From positions 85,007 through 149,006 of the forward strand of contig JAHISP010000088.1 of NCBI GenBank assembly GCA_018818165.1: 64,000 nucleotides of DNA, read 5' to 3'. The notes under the pieces were generated by a model that was not told where the DNA came from, ran no database searches, and worked only from the letters and a program-made list of their open reading frames with translations. Positions 44,363 through 52,779 of this stretch are shown here, one piece after another. Position 1 is the first letter of the stretch; each line of letters begins with the position of its first letter. This DNA comes from Bacteroidota bacterium. GTDB lineage: Bacteria; Bacteroidota; Ignavibacteria; Ignavibacteriales; Melioribacteraceae. The position numbers and the translations under genes were made by a program.

Positions 44363-45196
44363 ATGGATGTTAGATATTCACCCGATAAAGAAGGATTTAA
44401 AAAACTTACAACTGATGAAATGAGGAAGAGTTTTTTAATTGATAGCTTATTTGTTAAAAACTCAATTCCAATGGTCTACTCAGATATTGATAGATCTATT
44501 ACAGGCTCGGCTGTTCCAGTTGGTAAAACCTTAAATTTAATTGCATCAAAAAAGGAAATGGCTGCAGAATATTTTGCCGAAAGAAGAGAAATTGGGATAA
44601 TTAACATTGGTGGTAAAGGCACAATAACAATTGATAAACAGAATTATGAGATGAATAATATTGATGCACTTTACATCGGACGTGGTGCAAAAAATATTTC
44701 ATTCAAAAGTGCAAATTCAAAAAAACCAGCAATGTTTTATTTTGTTAGTTATCCAGCCCACACTTCTTATCCAACAAAACAAATAAAACTTGAAGATGCT
44801 GAATCTGTTAATCTTGGAAGTGTTGCTGATTCAAACAAAAGAACTATTCACAAATATATTTTGCCTGGCAAAGTTGAAACTTGCCAATTAGTAATGGGCT
44901 TAACAATATTGGATGAAGGAAGCGTTTGGAATACAATGCCAGCACATACTCATCAAAGACGTTCAGAAGTTTATATGTATTTTGGATTACGAAAAGATTC
45001 AATGGTACTTCATATGCTCGGAGAAGCCGAAGAGACACGTCACATTATCATTCGTGATAAACAAGCAGTCTTGTCTACAAGTTGGTCCATGCATGCCGGT
45101 GCTGGCACACAGAACTATTCATTCATTTGGGCAATGGGTGGAGAAAATCAAGCCTTTGATGACATGGATGCTATACCAATGGAAAAATTAAAATAA
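44363..45196 (+). CDS. kduI: 5-dehydro-4-deoxy-D-glucuronate isomerase
   Basis: The 277-residue product matches KduI in length. It opens with MDVRYSPDKEGFKKL, and the cupin metal site reads PAHTHQRRSEVYMYF with a further histidine in SWSMHAGAGTQNYSFIW. It converts 5-keto-4-deoxyuronate, released from unsaturated uronates, to 2,5-diketo-3-deoxygluconate. The presence of kduI and kduD implies that unsaturated uronate is or was supplied by lyases, even though the GH105 gene upstream is broken. GGAG precedes ATG 44363. Confidence 0.94.
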   Translation: MDVRYSPDKEGFKKLTTDEMRKSFLIDSLFVKNSIPMVYSDIDRSITGSAVPVGKTLNLIASKKEMAAEYFAERREIGIINIGGKGTITIDKQNYEMNNIDALYIGRGAKNISFKSANSKKPAMFYFVSYPAHTSYPTKQIKLEDAESVNLGSVADSNKRTIHKYILPGKVETCQLVMGLTILDEGSVWNTMPAHTHQRRSEVYMYFGLRKDSMVLHMLGEAEETRHIIIRDKQAVLSTSWSMHAGAGTQNYSFIWAMGGENQAFDDMDAIPMEKLK

Positions 45197-45217
45197 TAAT
45201 ATAAATTATGGTGTAAT

Positions 45218-45979
45218 ATGATTTTAGATAGTTTTAAACTAGATGGTAAAACAGCTTTAGTAACTGGTGGAAATAAGGGCATTGGAAAATCTTACGCAAC
45301 TGCTCTTGCTGAAGCTGGTGCTGATATAATTAGCGTTTCTTATGAAAAAGACTTTTCAGAAATAGAAAAAATTGTTACTTCGCTTGGACGAAAATTTAAA
45401 GGTTACTCAAGTGATTTTTCCAACAGAGCTTCATTATATGAATTTATTAAAAATGTAAAACAAGATGTTGGAAGTATCGACATTCTAATTAACAACGCTG
45501 GGACTATATTACGTAATCCAATTGTTGAACACTCCGATGAATATTGGGATAAAGTGATTGAAGTAAATTTAAATGCTCAATTTATCCTCACTCGTGAAAT
45601 TGGAAAAGGAATGGTAGAAAGTGGATATGGAAAAGTTGTTTTTATCGCATCACTATTATCTTATCAAGGAGGAATAACAGTTCCTGGATATGCAGCAAGC
45701 AAAGGAGCAATAAAACAGTTAACACAATCTTTCTCAAATGAGTGGGCTGCAAAAGGAATTAATATTAATGCAATAGCTCCTGGTTATATTGCTACAGATA
45801 ATACTGCTCCACTTAGAGCCGATGAAAAGAGGAATAAAGCAATACTTGAAAGGATACCTCAAGGTAAATGGGGAACCCCAGAAGACTTAATGGGAACTAT
45901 TGTTTTCTTGTCTTCAGCTGCATCGGATTATTTAAATGGCTCGGTTATTCTTGTTGATGGCGGATGGATGGGTAGATAA
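45218..45979 (+). CDS. kduD: 2-deoxy-D-gluconate 3-dehydrogenase / 2-keto-3-deoxygluconate oxidoreductase
   Basis: The 253-residue product is a short-chain dehydrogenase with TGGNKGIGKSYA at the cofactor site, NNAGTILRNP, catalytic YAASK, and the closing VDGGWMGR common to KduD. It reduces 2,5-diketo-3-deoxygluconate to KDG. It lies 21 bases after kduI, the usual pairing. KDG formed here needs a kinase, possibly the PfkB enzyme at 37594. Confidence 0.9.
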   Translation: MILDSFKLDGKTALVTGGNKGIGKSYATALAEAGADIISVSYEKDFSEIEKIVTSLGRKFKGYSSDFSNRASLYEFIKNVKQDVGSIDILINNAGTILRNPIVEHSDEYWDKVIEVNLNAQFILTREIGKGMVESGYGKVVFIASLLSYQGGITVPGYAASKGAIKQLTQSFSNEWAAKGININAIAPGYIATDNTAPLRADEKRNKAILERIPQGKWGTPEDLMGTIVFLSSAASDYLNGSVILVDGGWMGR

Positions 45980-46122
45980 AAATCGTGAATTACCACAAAA
46001 TAGAATTTGTAATTATTGGCAGCTGAAACTTATTATCCTAGAGAACTAATATTATAAGCAAAACTTGATAAATAGAATTTAAATTGATGATGAGATATTA
46101 CAAAAAATATTAGAATTGAAAA

Positions 46123-47103
46123 ATGAATAATCAAAAAGTTAAATGGGGAATTATTGGCGTTGGAAATGTTACAGAAGTTAAAAGCGGACCAGCTTTTAAT
46201 AAAGTTGCAAACTCGGAAATCTTAATGGTGATGAGACGAAATCTTGAAAAAGCTGAAAATTACTCGAAAAGACATTTAATTCCCGGTTTCACAAATAATG
46301 CTGAGGATATTTTTAATAATCCCGATATAAATGCTGTATATATTGCAACTCCACCTTCCACACATGCCGAATATGCGATTAGAGCAGCAAATGCTAAAAA
46401 GAATGTTTACGTTGAAAAACCAATGGCAACAACATATGCAGAATGTAAAGCAATGATTGATGCGTGCACTAAAAATGGAGTAAAATTATTTGTTGCCTAT
46501 TATAGAAGAGAACTAGATTATTTCAAAAAGATAAAAGAACTTATTGATAGTAAAGTAATTGGTGATGTTAAATTTGTTGACATTAAACTGCTTCATCCGC
46601 CAAATGAAAATGATTTTGAAAAAGACAATTTACCTTGGAGGGTTAAAAAAGAAATTGCTGGCGGTGGTTATTTTTATGATTTAGCATCGCATCAATTCGA
46701 TTTTTTAGATTTTCTTTTTGGACCAATTAAATCAGCAAAAGGAAATAGTACAAATCAATTAAATCTTTATGATGTTGAAGATATTGTTACTTCATCCTTT
46801 TTATTTGAATCAAATGTAATGGGAAGTGGAACTTGGTGCTTTACAGTGCAAGAAAATCAAAAATTGGATAGAACAGAAATTATTGGAAGCAAAGGAAAAA
46901 TTATTTTTTCATTCTTTGAGCCAAATCCTATTGAACTTATTTCTGATGGAACTACTACTTATTTTAAGATTGAATATCCAAAGCATGTCCAACAAGCCTT
47001 AATCAATTCTGTCGTTAAGGATATTTTAGAAACTGGAAAATGTATTAGTACAGGTCAATCTGGAGCTAGAGCAAATTATTTTCTGGAGCAAGTGATTTCA
47101 TAG
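46123..47103 (+). CDS. Gfo/Idh/MocA-family oxidoreductase
   Basis: The 326-residue product has the N-terminal Rossmann block KWGIIGVGNVTEVKSGPAF, the family mark VYVEKPMATTYAE (with the conserved E-K-P), and a C-terminal alpha/beta domain with AGGGYFYDLASHQFDFLDF, whose His is the expected catalytic residue. Members oxidise or reduce sugars and inositols with NAD(P). It is the last gene before a perfect terminator and follows a 143-base gap, so it may have its own promoter. Its substrate cannot be told. Confidence 0.85.
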   Translation: MNNQKVKWGIIGVGNVTEVKSGPAFNKVANSEILMVMRRNLEKAENYSKRHLIPGFTNNAEDIFNNPDINAVYIATPPSTHAEYAIRAANAKKNVYVEKPMATTYAECKAMIDACTKNGVKLFVAYYRRELDYFKKIKELIDSKVIGDVKFVDIKLLHPPNENDFEKDNLPWRVKKEIAGGGYFYDLASHQFDFLDFLFGPIKSAKGNSTNQLNLYDVEDIVTSSFLFESNVMGSGTWCFTVQENQKLDRTEIIGSKGKIIFSFFEPNPIELISDGTTTYFKIEYPKHVQQALINSVVKDILETGKCISTGQSGARANYFLEQVIS

Positions 47104-47149
47104 GTGAAAAGCTATTAAACGACAATGAAGCCGTTAGTTTCTTGAGAAC

Positions 47150-47188
47150 AAAAAAGCCCGATTTTATTACAAAATCGGGCTTTTTTTT
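47150..47188 (+). terminator. Strong rho-independent terminator
   Basis: AAAAAAGCCCGATTTT (47150-47165) and AAAATCGGGCTTTTTT (47171-47186) are perfect inverse copies with a five-base loop, and the T-run extends to 47188. It ends the uronate region, and its A-tract makes it work in both directions. Confidence 0.96.
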
Positions 47189-47250
47189 GAACTAGTGTGA
47201 GAACTTAATTCTCTACCGCCTATTGCTAATAAGAATGATTATTCAATTAT

Positions 47251-47541
47251 GCAACCAAAACTACAAGCAAAAAAGAAGCTCAAAAATTTCTATCTAATTT
47301 CAACTCAGATACCCCGCAGTTTATTGATGTAAAACCGAATGATATTCAACTTAAAAAGTTTTACAAAGAATATCGTCAGCATTTGGAATTATCAAAATCA
47401 AAATCCTATCTTTAATCCGTATAACTCACATTCACTCAATTTCTTGATTTCACTGGAGATATTCCTCTAAACCAAATTTCAATTAGAATAATAGATTCAT
47501 TCATTATTCAGGTTATACCAGTTCGGGAGTATTTGGACTAA
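47251..47541 (+). pseudogene. Tyrosine-recombinase (integrase) N-terminal fragment with in-frame stops
   Basis: One frame reads QKFLSNFNSDTP, LKKFYKEYRQHLELSKSKSY, then a stop, two residues, a second stop, then TFTQFLDFTGDIPLNQISIR and IIDSFI. This is the core-binding (SAM-like) part of phage-type integrases, with the usual order S-x-x-Y ... FLDF-x-G-D-IPLNQIS. The catalytic domain is missing and the frame ends at 47539-47541. It is a dead remnant at the edge of the patch that also carries the HipBST-like remnant. Confidence 0.65.
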
Positions 47542-47623
47542 CAATAAAATAAATATACCCTTACGGTGTTATTTATTTACTGTCTTTGTACCTGTAAAGG
47601 TATAATAAAGAGATAAACAAAAA

Positions 47624-48058
47624 ATGACAAACATATCATCATTTATAAAATATAACCGAAAGAGATTAAAAATTACACAGGAAGAGCTGGCAAACAAAGC
47701 TGGTGTGGGGATAAGATTTGTCCGTGAATTAGAACAAGGTAAAAAAACTTTACAGTTAGATAAAGCGAATCAAGTTTTATCATTGTTTGGTTTTATTTTA
47801 GCCCCAGTGAAACAGGAAATAGATCCTTACATGGTTGCCCTAAATTTTAATAATAATGGTTCTAAATATTTAAGAAAAGCCGTAAAAATTATTCTTAAAA
47901 ATATGATTCCATTTTTTGATGGATTAATACCAGAAGGCTGGTTATTAGAAATAGCTGTTGAAAATTGGAAATTAAATCCAAGAGATAGAATGAATCTATT
48001 ACTAACACTTTGCCAAGATAATATAGGTGATGTTAGTATTAAAAGAGAAATAAAATGA
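47624..48058 (+). CDS. HipB-like HTH protein fused to the end of a HipS/HipA N-subdomain
   Basis: The 144-residue product has an XRE helix-turn-helix at residues ~12-55 (KRLKITQEELANKAGVGIRF, VRELEQGKKTLQLDK) ending in FGFILAPV, as in HipB antitoxins. From residue ~93 it continues PFFDGLIPEGWLLEIA and NWKLNPRDRMNLLLTLCQDN, which is the closing part of HipS or of a HipA N-terminal subdomain. In intact loci these are two genes. Here roughly 50 residues of the second appear missing or scrambled (residues ~66-92). It may still be translated and bind DNA, but it looks like a deletion fusion inside a decaying toxin-antitoxin locus. Confidence 0.7.
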   Translation: MTNISSFIKYNRKRLKITQEELANKAGVGIRFVRELEQGKKTLQLDKANQVLSLFGFILAPVKQEIDPYMVALNFNNNGSKYLRKAVKIILKNMIPFFDGLIPEGWLLEIAVENWKLNPRDRMNLLLTLCQDNIGDVSIKREIK

Positions 48059-48431
48059 AATGTTTAATATGTTATAAAACACTCGATAATTATGAGATAG
48101 ATTATCATGGAAAATGCTTAAAAAAATTGTTTGGTGGTTTTGTTCTAAGTCCTTCATATGATTTAATAAGCACATTCTTAGTTATTACAAATGAAACTGA
48201 ACAAACAAGTTTAACTATTAATGAAAATAAAATAGAATAACTAGAAAAGATTTTGATGATTTGGCTAAAAATTTGGACATAAATGAAAAACAAAAAGAAA
48301 ATAGCTACCTTAAATTTTTAACAAAAAATAAGAATATTGAATGTTGGATAAAAAATAGTTTTTTGTCTGAAGCTCAGAAAGAGAAGTTTTTAGAATTCAT
48401 TGTCACACGCATTAACTCGTTAGACTTATAA
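48055..48431 (+). pseudogene. HipT/HipA-kinase remnant lacking the catalytic core
   Basis: The frame starts at ATG 48055, overlapping the upstream stop, with CLICYKTLDNYEIDYHGKCL and KKLFGG, the N terminus of HipT-type kinases. It then jumps to FVLSPSYDLISTFLVITNET, which is C-terminal. After a stop at 48238-48240 the homology resumes in another frame as RKDFDDLAKNLDINEKQKEN to FLEFIVTRINSLDL, ending at TAA 48429-48431. About 200 residues with the kinase active site are absent and one frameshift is needed. The toxin is therefore dead. Confidence 0.75.
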
Positions 48432-48583
48432 AAGAATTAGGTACTATCATCTTTTTTATTTCTTATTCTCCCTCTTTTTCTACCTTACTATTTTTTTATC
48501 TCACTTATATAGGTATTGAAGGATATATAAATAACAAAACTGTATCGGCTTACTTGTTGCATTTAGTGAAAAATAAAAGTAAA

Positions 48584-48627
48584 TTTAATCGGTTCAAATC
48601 TTATAATAACGATTTGAATTGATTAAA
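48584..48627. promoter_or_regulatory. Paired LacI-type operator-like sites forming a 17-base inverted repeat
   Basis: TTTAATCGGTTCAA (48584-48597) matches the palindromic form TTGAACCGGTTCAA at 12 of 14 positions. TTGAATTGATTAAA (48614-48627) matches at 10 of 14. Their centres are 30 bases apart. Together the arms 48584-48600 and 48611-48627 pair over 17 bases with two G-U pairs. The site lies 65-108 bases before the beta-helix gene start. The GH3 gene has a similar pair 29 bases apart. Confidence 0.5.
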
Positions 48628-48691
48628 ATGTAATTACTAAGTTGTATTTATTGTGGGAGATAAATCTCGTTTATTATTTTGGGAGATTAAA

Positions 48692-50602
48692 ATGGTTGAA
48701 AAACTCGTGAAAAAGATATTATTTACTTTTTCCAAACAAGAGGATATTCGCTCTTTCTTATTTTTTGCTAAAACTTTAGCTATCATCTCAATTGTTCTTT
48801 TTCTTCCACAACAAATTATTATTGCTCAACCTTCTGGTGGTCCTTATGGACCTGTACAATCAAATTATGAATTACCCCAAAATGTAAAAAATAATATTTT
48901 CTTTGTATCTCCAGATGGAAATCCAAAGAGTAGTGGAAATTCAATTATTAATACTACTACATTAAAATCAGCATTTGAGAGAATTAACTCAGGTGATGTA
49001 ATTATTTTAAGGGGAGGAGTTTATAGAATAGGGAATTTAGTTTTTAATCAAAAAATTATAATGCAACCATACAATAATGAAGTCCCAATTTTAAAAGGAA
49101 CATATGTAGCCTCAGATTGGACAAGTCTCGGAAATGGTTTATGGACTACAAAATGGAATATATTTTTCCCTTCAAAACCTGATGATTGGTGGCGAAGGAA
49201 CAGAGAAGGCAAAATAACTCCTCAACATAAGTTTAATAATGATATGGTTTTTGTTAATGGAAAATTTCTGCAATCGGCTGGATGGGAAGGTGAAGTAGAT
49301 GAAAATTCTTTTTATATAGATTATAATTCAGGCACAATCTATATAGGAGTTGATCCTGCTAATAAAACAATTGAAATTACAGCTTTTAATTCTGCACTAA
49401 TCCGCACTACTAAGGACGTTAATGGCAAGGTTTCTGATAAGAAAGGACCCATTATTAAAGGTGTTACTTTTACACAATACGCTTATAGAGCTTTGGAAAT
49501 TGAGGGTAAAGAACCAGAAGGTTTATCTAATGAGACAAACTTTGGCAAGGATGTAGTAGGTACATTCATTGAGAATTGTACTATATCATATTGTTCTCGT
49601 GTTGCAGCTTATATTAGAGGCGACAGTTTAACTATTAGAAATTGCCTAATTAGTGATACAAGTACCGAAGGACTTTATATTATAGCATCTTCCGATGTTT
49701 TACTTGAGAAAAATATTTTAAGACGAAATAATATTGAAAGGATAACGGGTTATTATCCAGCCGCGGTTAAAATATTTAATCAAACACATCGTGTTACTTG
49801 CAACGATAACTTAGTGATTGAGCAACCTTATTCAAATGGAATTTGGTATGATGTGGGTAACGTAGATGGAAAATTCACAAATAATTGGATTGAAGGTGTC
49901 GGGTTTACTAATCAGGATGTCGACTCAACAAGTGTTTGGCCAAGTCAAAATGGATTCTTTTTTGAAATATCGAAGGGAGCAGTTTGTGCTGGCAATGTTT
50001 TTGTAAACTGTGATCACGCAGTATTGGTATTAAATAGTTCAAATGTTGAAATTATTAATAATACATTTGTAAATAGTATGGCAGTAATAGGACGAAATGA
50101 AAGAAGTGCGGCGGGTGATCATTTTGGATGGCATCCAAGCACGGGCCCAGATGTAAACGAGCGCATTGGACATAAATTTATAAATAATTTGCTTACTTCT
50201 GATGAAAATTTTAATAGACCTTTACTATATGTGTGGCAGCCAGATGCTTTGTGTAAATCAGTAACTGATCAACAATTGGACGAGATAGATTATAATGTGT
50301 ATGTGAGCAAACCAAATTATGTAGAAAATCCAATTATATTTTGGAGTCCAAGTGGCAGTGAAAATTGTCAAATAAAAATTTCTTCATTAAAAGATTTAAA
50401 TGAAATAAATAAGAAATATTCTAAAAATAGTAAATATTTAAAGGATTATATTGGTCCATTATTTAAAAGTTCAGAACTGAAAAATTATGAACTAGTAAAA
50501 GGCTTTGAAGGCATTAATTTAGGTAAAAGTTTAGCATCAAATTATTCAAAAATATTAAAACGATTTGATAGTAATGTTGGAGCTTATGGTAAAAATGATT
50601 AA
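48692..50602 (+). CDS. Secreted right-handed beta-helix protein (lyase- or glycosidase-like)
   Basis: I chose ATG 48692 because GGGAG lies six bases upstream (48681-48685); an in-frame GTG at 48653 adds 13 residues without benefit. The 636-residue product has an N-terminal hydrophobic export segment ending near IIIAQ after a long basic n-region. The body opens with NIFFVSPDGNPKSSGNS and LKSAFERINSGDVIILRGG, typical of DUF1565/pectate-lyase-like parallel beta-helices, and has repeated turns such as FIENCTISYCSRVAAYIRG and LTIRNCLISDTSTEGLYI. No T9SS tail is present. Such proteins often cleave or bind acidic or branched polysaccharides. The specific reaction is unknown. It heads an operon with two oxidoreductases. 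Confidence 0.75.
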   Translation: MVEKLVKKILFTFSKQEDIRSFLFFAKTLAIISIVLFLPQQIIIAQPSGGPYGPVQSNYELPQNVKNNIFFVSPDGNPKSSGNSIINTTTLKSAFERINSGDVIILRGGVYRIGNLVFNQKIIMQPYNNEVPILKGTYVASDWTSLGNGLWTTKWNIFFPSKPDDWWRRNREGKITPQHKFNNDMVFVNGKFLQSAGWEGEVDENSFYIDYNSGTIYIGVDPANKTIEITAFNSALIRTTKDVNGKVSDKKGPIIKGVTFTQYAYRALEIEGKEPEGLSNETNFGKDVVGTFIENCTISYCSRVAAYIRGDSLTIRNCLISDTSTEGLYIIASSDVLLEKNILRRNNIERITGYYPAAVKIFNQTHRVTCNDNLVIEQPYSNGIWYDVGNVDGKFTNNWIEGVGFTNQDVDSTSVWPSQNGFFFEISKGAVCAGNVFVNCDHAVLVLNSSNVEIINNTFVNSMAVIGRNERSAAGDHFGWHPSTGPDVNERIGHKFINNLLTSDENFNRPLLYVWQPDALCKSVTDQQLDEIDYNVYVSKPNYVENPIIFWSPSGSENCQIKISSLKDLNEINKKYSKNSKYLKDYIGPLFKSSELKNYELVKGFEGINLGKSLASNYSKILKRFDSNVGAYGKND

Positions 50603-50635
50603 ATGTGTTTTATTTAGAAATATGGATATATAGAA

Positions 50636-51667
50636 ATGAAAATTGCATTAATGGAAACACCAGGCAACATTAAAATAAAGGAAGTTGAAAAACCCAAACC
50701 CAAAGATGATGAACTTTTAGTTCAAATTAAACATGTTGGTATTTGTGGGTCAGATATTCACTATTATGAACATGGAAGAATTGGTGATTTTGTTGTTGAA
50801 AAACCAATAATACTTGGACATGAAAGTGCTGGCGTTGTTGTTGATATGGGCAAAAATGTTAAGAATTTTGAGATAGGGGATTCTGTTACTATTGAGCCAG
50901 GCTATACTTGTGGTAAATGTGAATATTGTTTGTCGGGACGATATAATCTTTGTCCAGATGTAATTTTTATGGCAACCCCTCCATACGATGGAGCATTTTC
51001 GGAATATGTTGCTTATCCAGCATATATGGTATTTAAACTTCCTAAAAATATGTCAACATTAGAAGGAGCTTTAATTGAACCTTTAGCAGTAGGAATTTAT
51101 TCAACAGATTTGGGTGAAGCTAAACTTGGTCAGTCAGCAGTGATATTAGGGAGCGGTGCTATTGGATTATGTACTCTAATGAGTCTAAAAGCAAAAGGAA
51201 TTAATGAAATATATGTAGTTGATGTATTAGAAAATAGGCTTAATAAAGCAAAGGAATTAGGGGCTACTAAAACAATAAATGCTAAAGATGAAGATCCCAT
51301 TAAAGTTGTTATGGATTTTACAAACGGAGAAGGTGTTGATATGGTGTATGAAGCAGCTGGTCATCCTACTACTATTTTACAAACAAGTAAATTTGTAAAA
51401 AAAGGAGGAGTAGTTGTATTAATTGGTATGTCCGCTAATTCAGTTGTTCCATATGATTTTGGCACTTTAATGGGAAAGGAAGCTTCTATTAAAACAGTAT
51501 TTCGATATAGGAATATTTATCCAAAAGCTATAAAGTCAGTAGCTGATGGAATTATACCAATTTCGAAAATTGTAACAAATACATTTAAAATGGATGAAAT
51601 TCCTTTTGCAATGGACTATTCTGTAAAAAATAAATCTGATATTGTTAAAGCTGTAATTGAAATGTAA
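50636..51667 (+). CDS. Zinc-dependent polyol dehydrogenase (sorbitol/xylitol/L-iditol type)
   Basis: The 343-residue product is a medium-chain dehydrogenase. The catalytic-zinc region is HVGICGSDIHYYEHGRIGDF and GHESAGVV, the structural-zinc cysteines lie in GYTCGKCEYCLSGRYNLC, and the NAD site is LGSGAIGLCTL with VVDVLENRL. The YYEHGRIGDFVV block is typical of the sorbitol/xylitol dehydrogenase branch, which oxidises a polyol at C2 to a ketose. It is 34 bases after the beta-helix gene and 19 bases before an aldo/keto reductase, a pairing able to interconvert aldose and ketose through the polyol. Confidence 0.85.
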   Translation: MKIALMETPGNIKIKEVEKPKPKDDELLVQIKHVGICGSDIHYYEHGRIGDFVVEKPIILGHESAGVVVDMGKNVKNFEIGDSVTIEPGYTCGKCEYCLSGRYNLCPDVIFMATPPYDGAFSEYVAYPAYMVFKLPKNMSTLEGALIEPLAVGIYSTDLGEAKLGQSAVILGSGAIGLCTLMSLKAKGINEIYVVDVLENRLNKAKELGATKTINAKDEDPIKVVMDFTNGEGVDMVYEAAGHPTTILQTSKFVKKGGVVVLIGMSANSVVPYDFGTLMGKEASIKTVFRYRNIYPKAIKSVADGIIPISKIVTNTFKMDEIPFAMDYSVKNKSDIVKAVIEM

Positions 51668-51685
51668 TTAAGGCACTGGTGAAAA

Positions 51686-52669
51686 ATGAATTATAGAACA
51701 TTAGGACGAACGGGCTGGCAGGTTTCAGAAATTAGTTTTGGAGCTTGGGCAATTGGAGGAGATTGGGGAAACGTCAGCGAAAAAGATTCTATGGAAGCTT
51801 TACATACAGCTGTTGATATGGGAATAAATTTTTTTGATACAGCAGATGTATATGGGGATGGCAGAAGTGAAAAGTTAATAGGAAAGCTAAAGAAAGAGAG
51901 AAATGAAGAAATAATAATTGCAACAAAAGCTGGTAGAAGATTAAATCCTCATATAGCAAAAGGTTATAACAAAAAAAACTTAACAGAATTTGTTGAAAGA
52001 AGTTTAAAGAATTTGGAAGTTGAATCATTAGATTTACTTCAACTTCATTGCCCACCAACAGAAGTCTATTATATGCCTGAAACTTTTGATGCTTTGGATG
52101 ACTTGGTAAAAGTTGGAAAGTTAAAATATTATGGTGTTAGTGTCGAAAAAGTTGAAGAGGCTCTAAAAGCAATTGAATTTCCAAATGTTCAAAGTATCCA
52201 AATTATATTTAATATATTTAGGCAAAGACCAGCTGATTTATTGTTTGAACAAGCAAAAAAACATCAAGTAGGTATTCTTGCAAGAGTTCCACTGGCTTCG
52301 GGTTTATTGACGGGCAAATTTAATAAAGAATCAAAATTTGAGTCAAATGATCATAGAAATTATAACAAGTTTGGAGAAGCATTTGACAGGGGTGAAACAT
52401 TTTTAGGCTTAGACTATAACTTAGGATTAGAGGCAGTTGAAAAATTAAAACAAATATGTCCAGAAAATTTAAACTTAGCTCAATTTGCACTTAAATGGAT
52501 TTTATCATTTAATTCTATTACTTGTGCTATACCAGGTGCAAAAAATATATTTCAAGTTAAACGCAATGCTAGTATTTCAGATTTAGCTGATTTATCATCT
52601 GAAATTATGAGACAAATTGCGGATATCTATGAACAACAAATAAAAAAAAATGTTCATCATTATTGGTAA
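51686..52669 (+). CDS. Aldo/keto reductase
   Basis: The 327-residue product is an AKR TIM barrel. It starts MNYRTLGRTGWQVSEISFGA and shows the catalytic Asp and Tyr in FFDTADVYGDGRSEKLIG, Lys in ATKAGRR and His in LLQLHCPP. The C-terminal cofactor block reads ITCAIPGAKNIFQVKRN. AKRs use NADPH to reduce sugar aldehydes or ketones. It sits between the polyol dehydrogenase and a LacI regulator, so a sugar reductase role is probable. The substrate is not determined. Confidence 0.87.
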   Translation: MNYRTLGRTGWQVSEISFGAWAIGGDWGNVSEKDSMEALHTAVDMGINFFDTADVYGDGRSEKLIGKLKKERNEEIIIATKAGRRLNPHIAKGYNKKNLTEFVERSLKNLEVESLDLLQLHCPPTEVYYMPETFDALDDLVKVGKLKYYGVSVEKVEEALKAIEFPNVQSIQIIFNIFRQRPADLLFEQAKKHQVGILARVPLASGLLTGKFNKESKFESNDHRNYNKFGEAFDRGETFLGLDYNLGLEAVEKLKQICPENLNLAQFALKWILSFNSITCAIPGAKNIFQVKRNASISDLADLSSEIMRQIADIYEQQIKKNVHHYW

Positions 52670-52779
52670 GTTTCTGTGTTTGTAAATGAAAATACTTAAT
52701 TTTATAATTTAATATTGAAGGTTATACTCAATAAAATTTTCAAATTCCGTTTAGGTTTTGAATATATCAAAGGTTGCTT

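Noticed and set aside
48653..48691. GTG 48653 as the start of the beta-helix protein
   Set aside because: ATG 48692 has a GGGAG site at the right distance, and the extra 13 residues would only lengthen an already long n-region.
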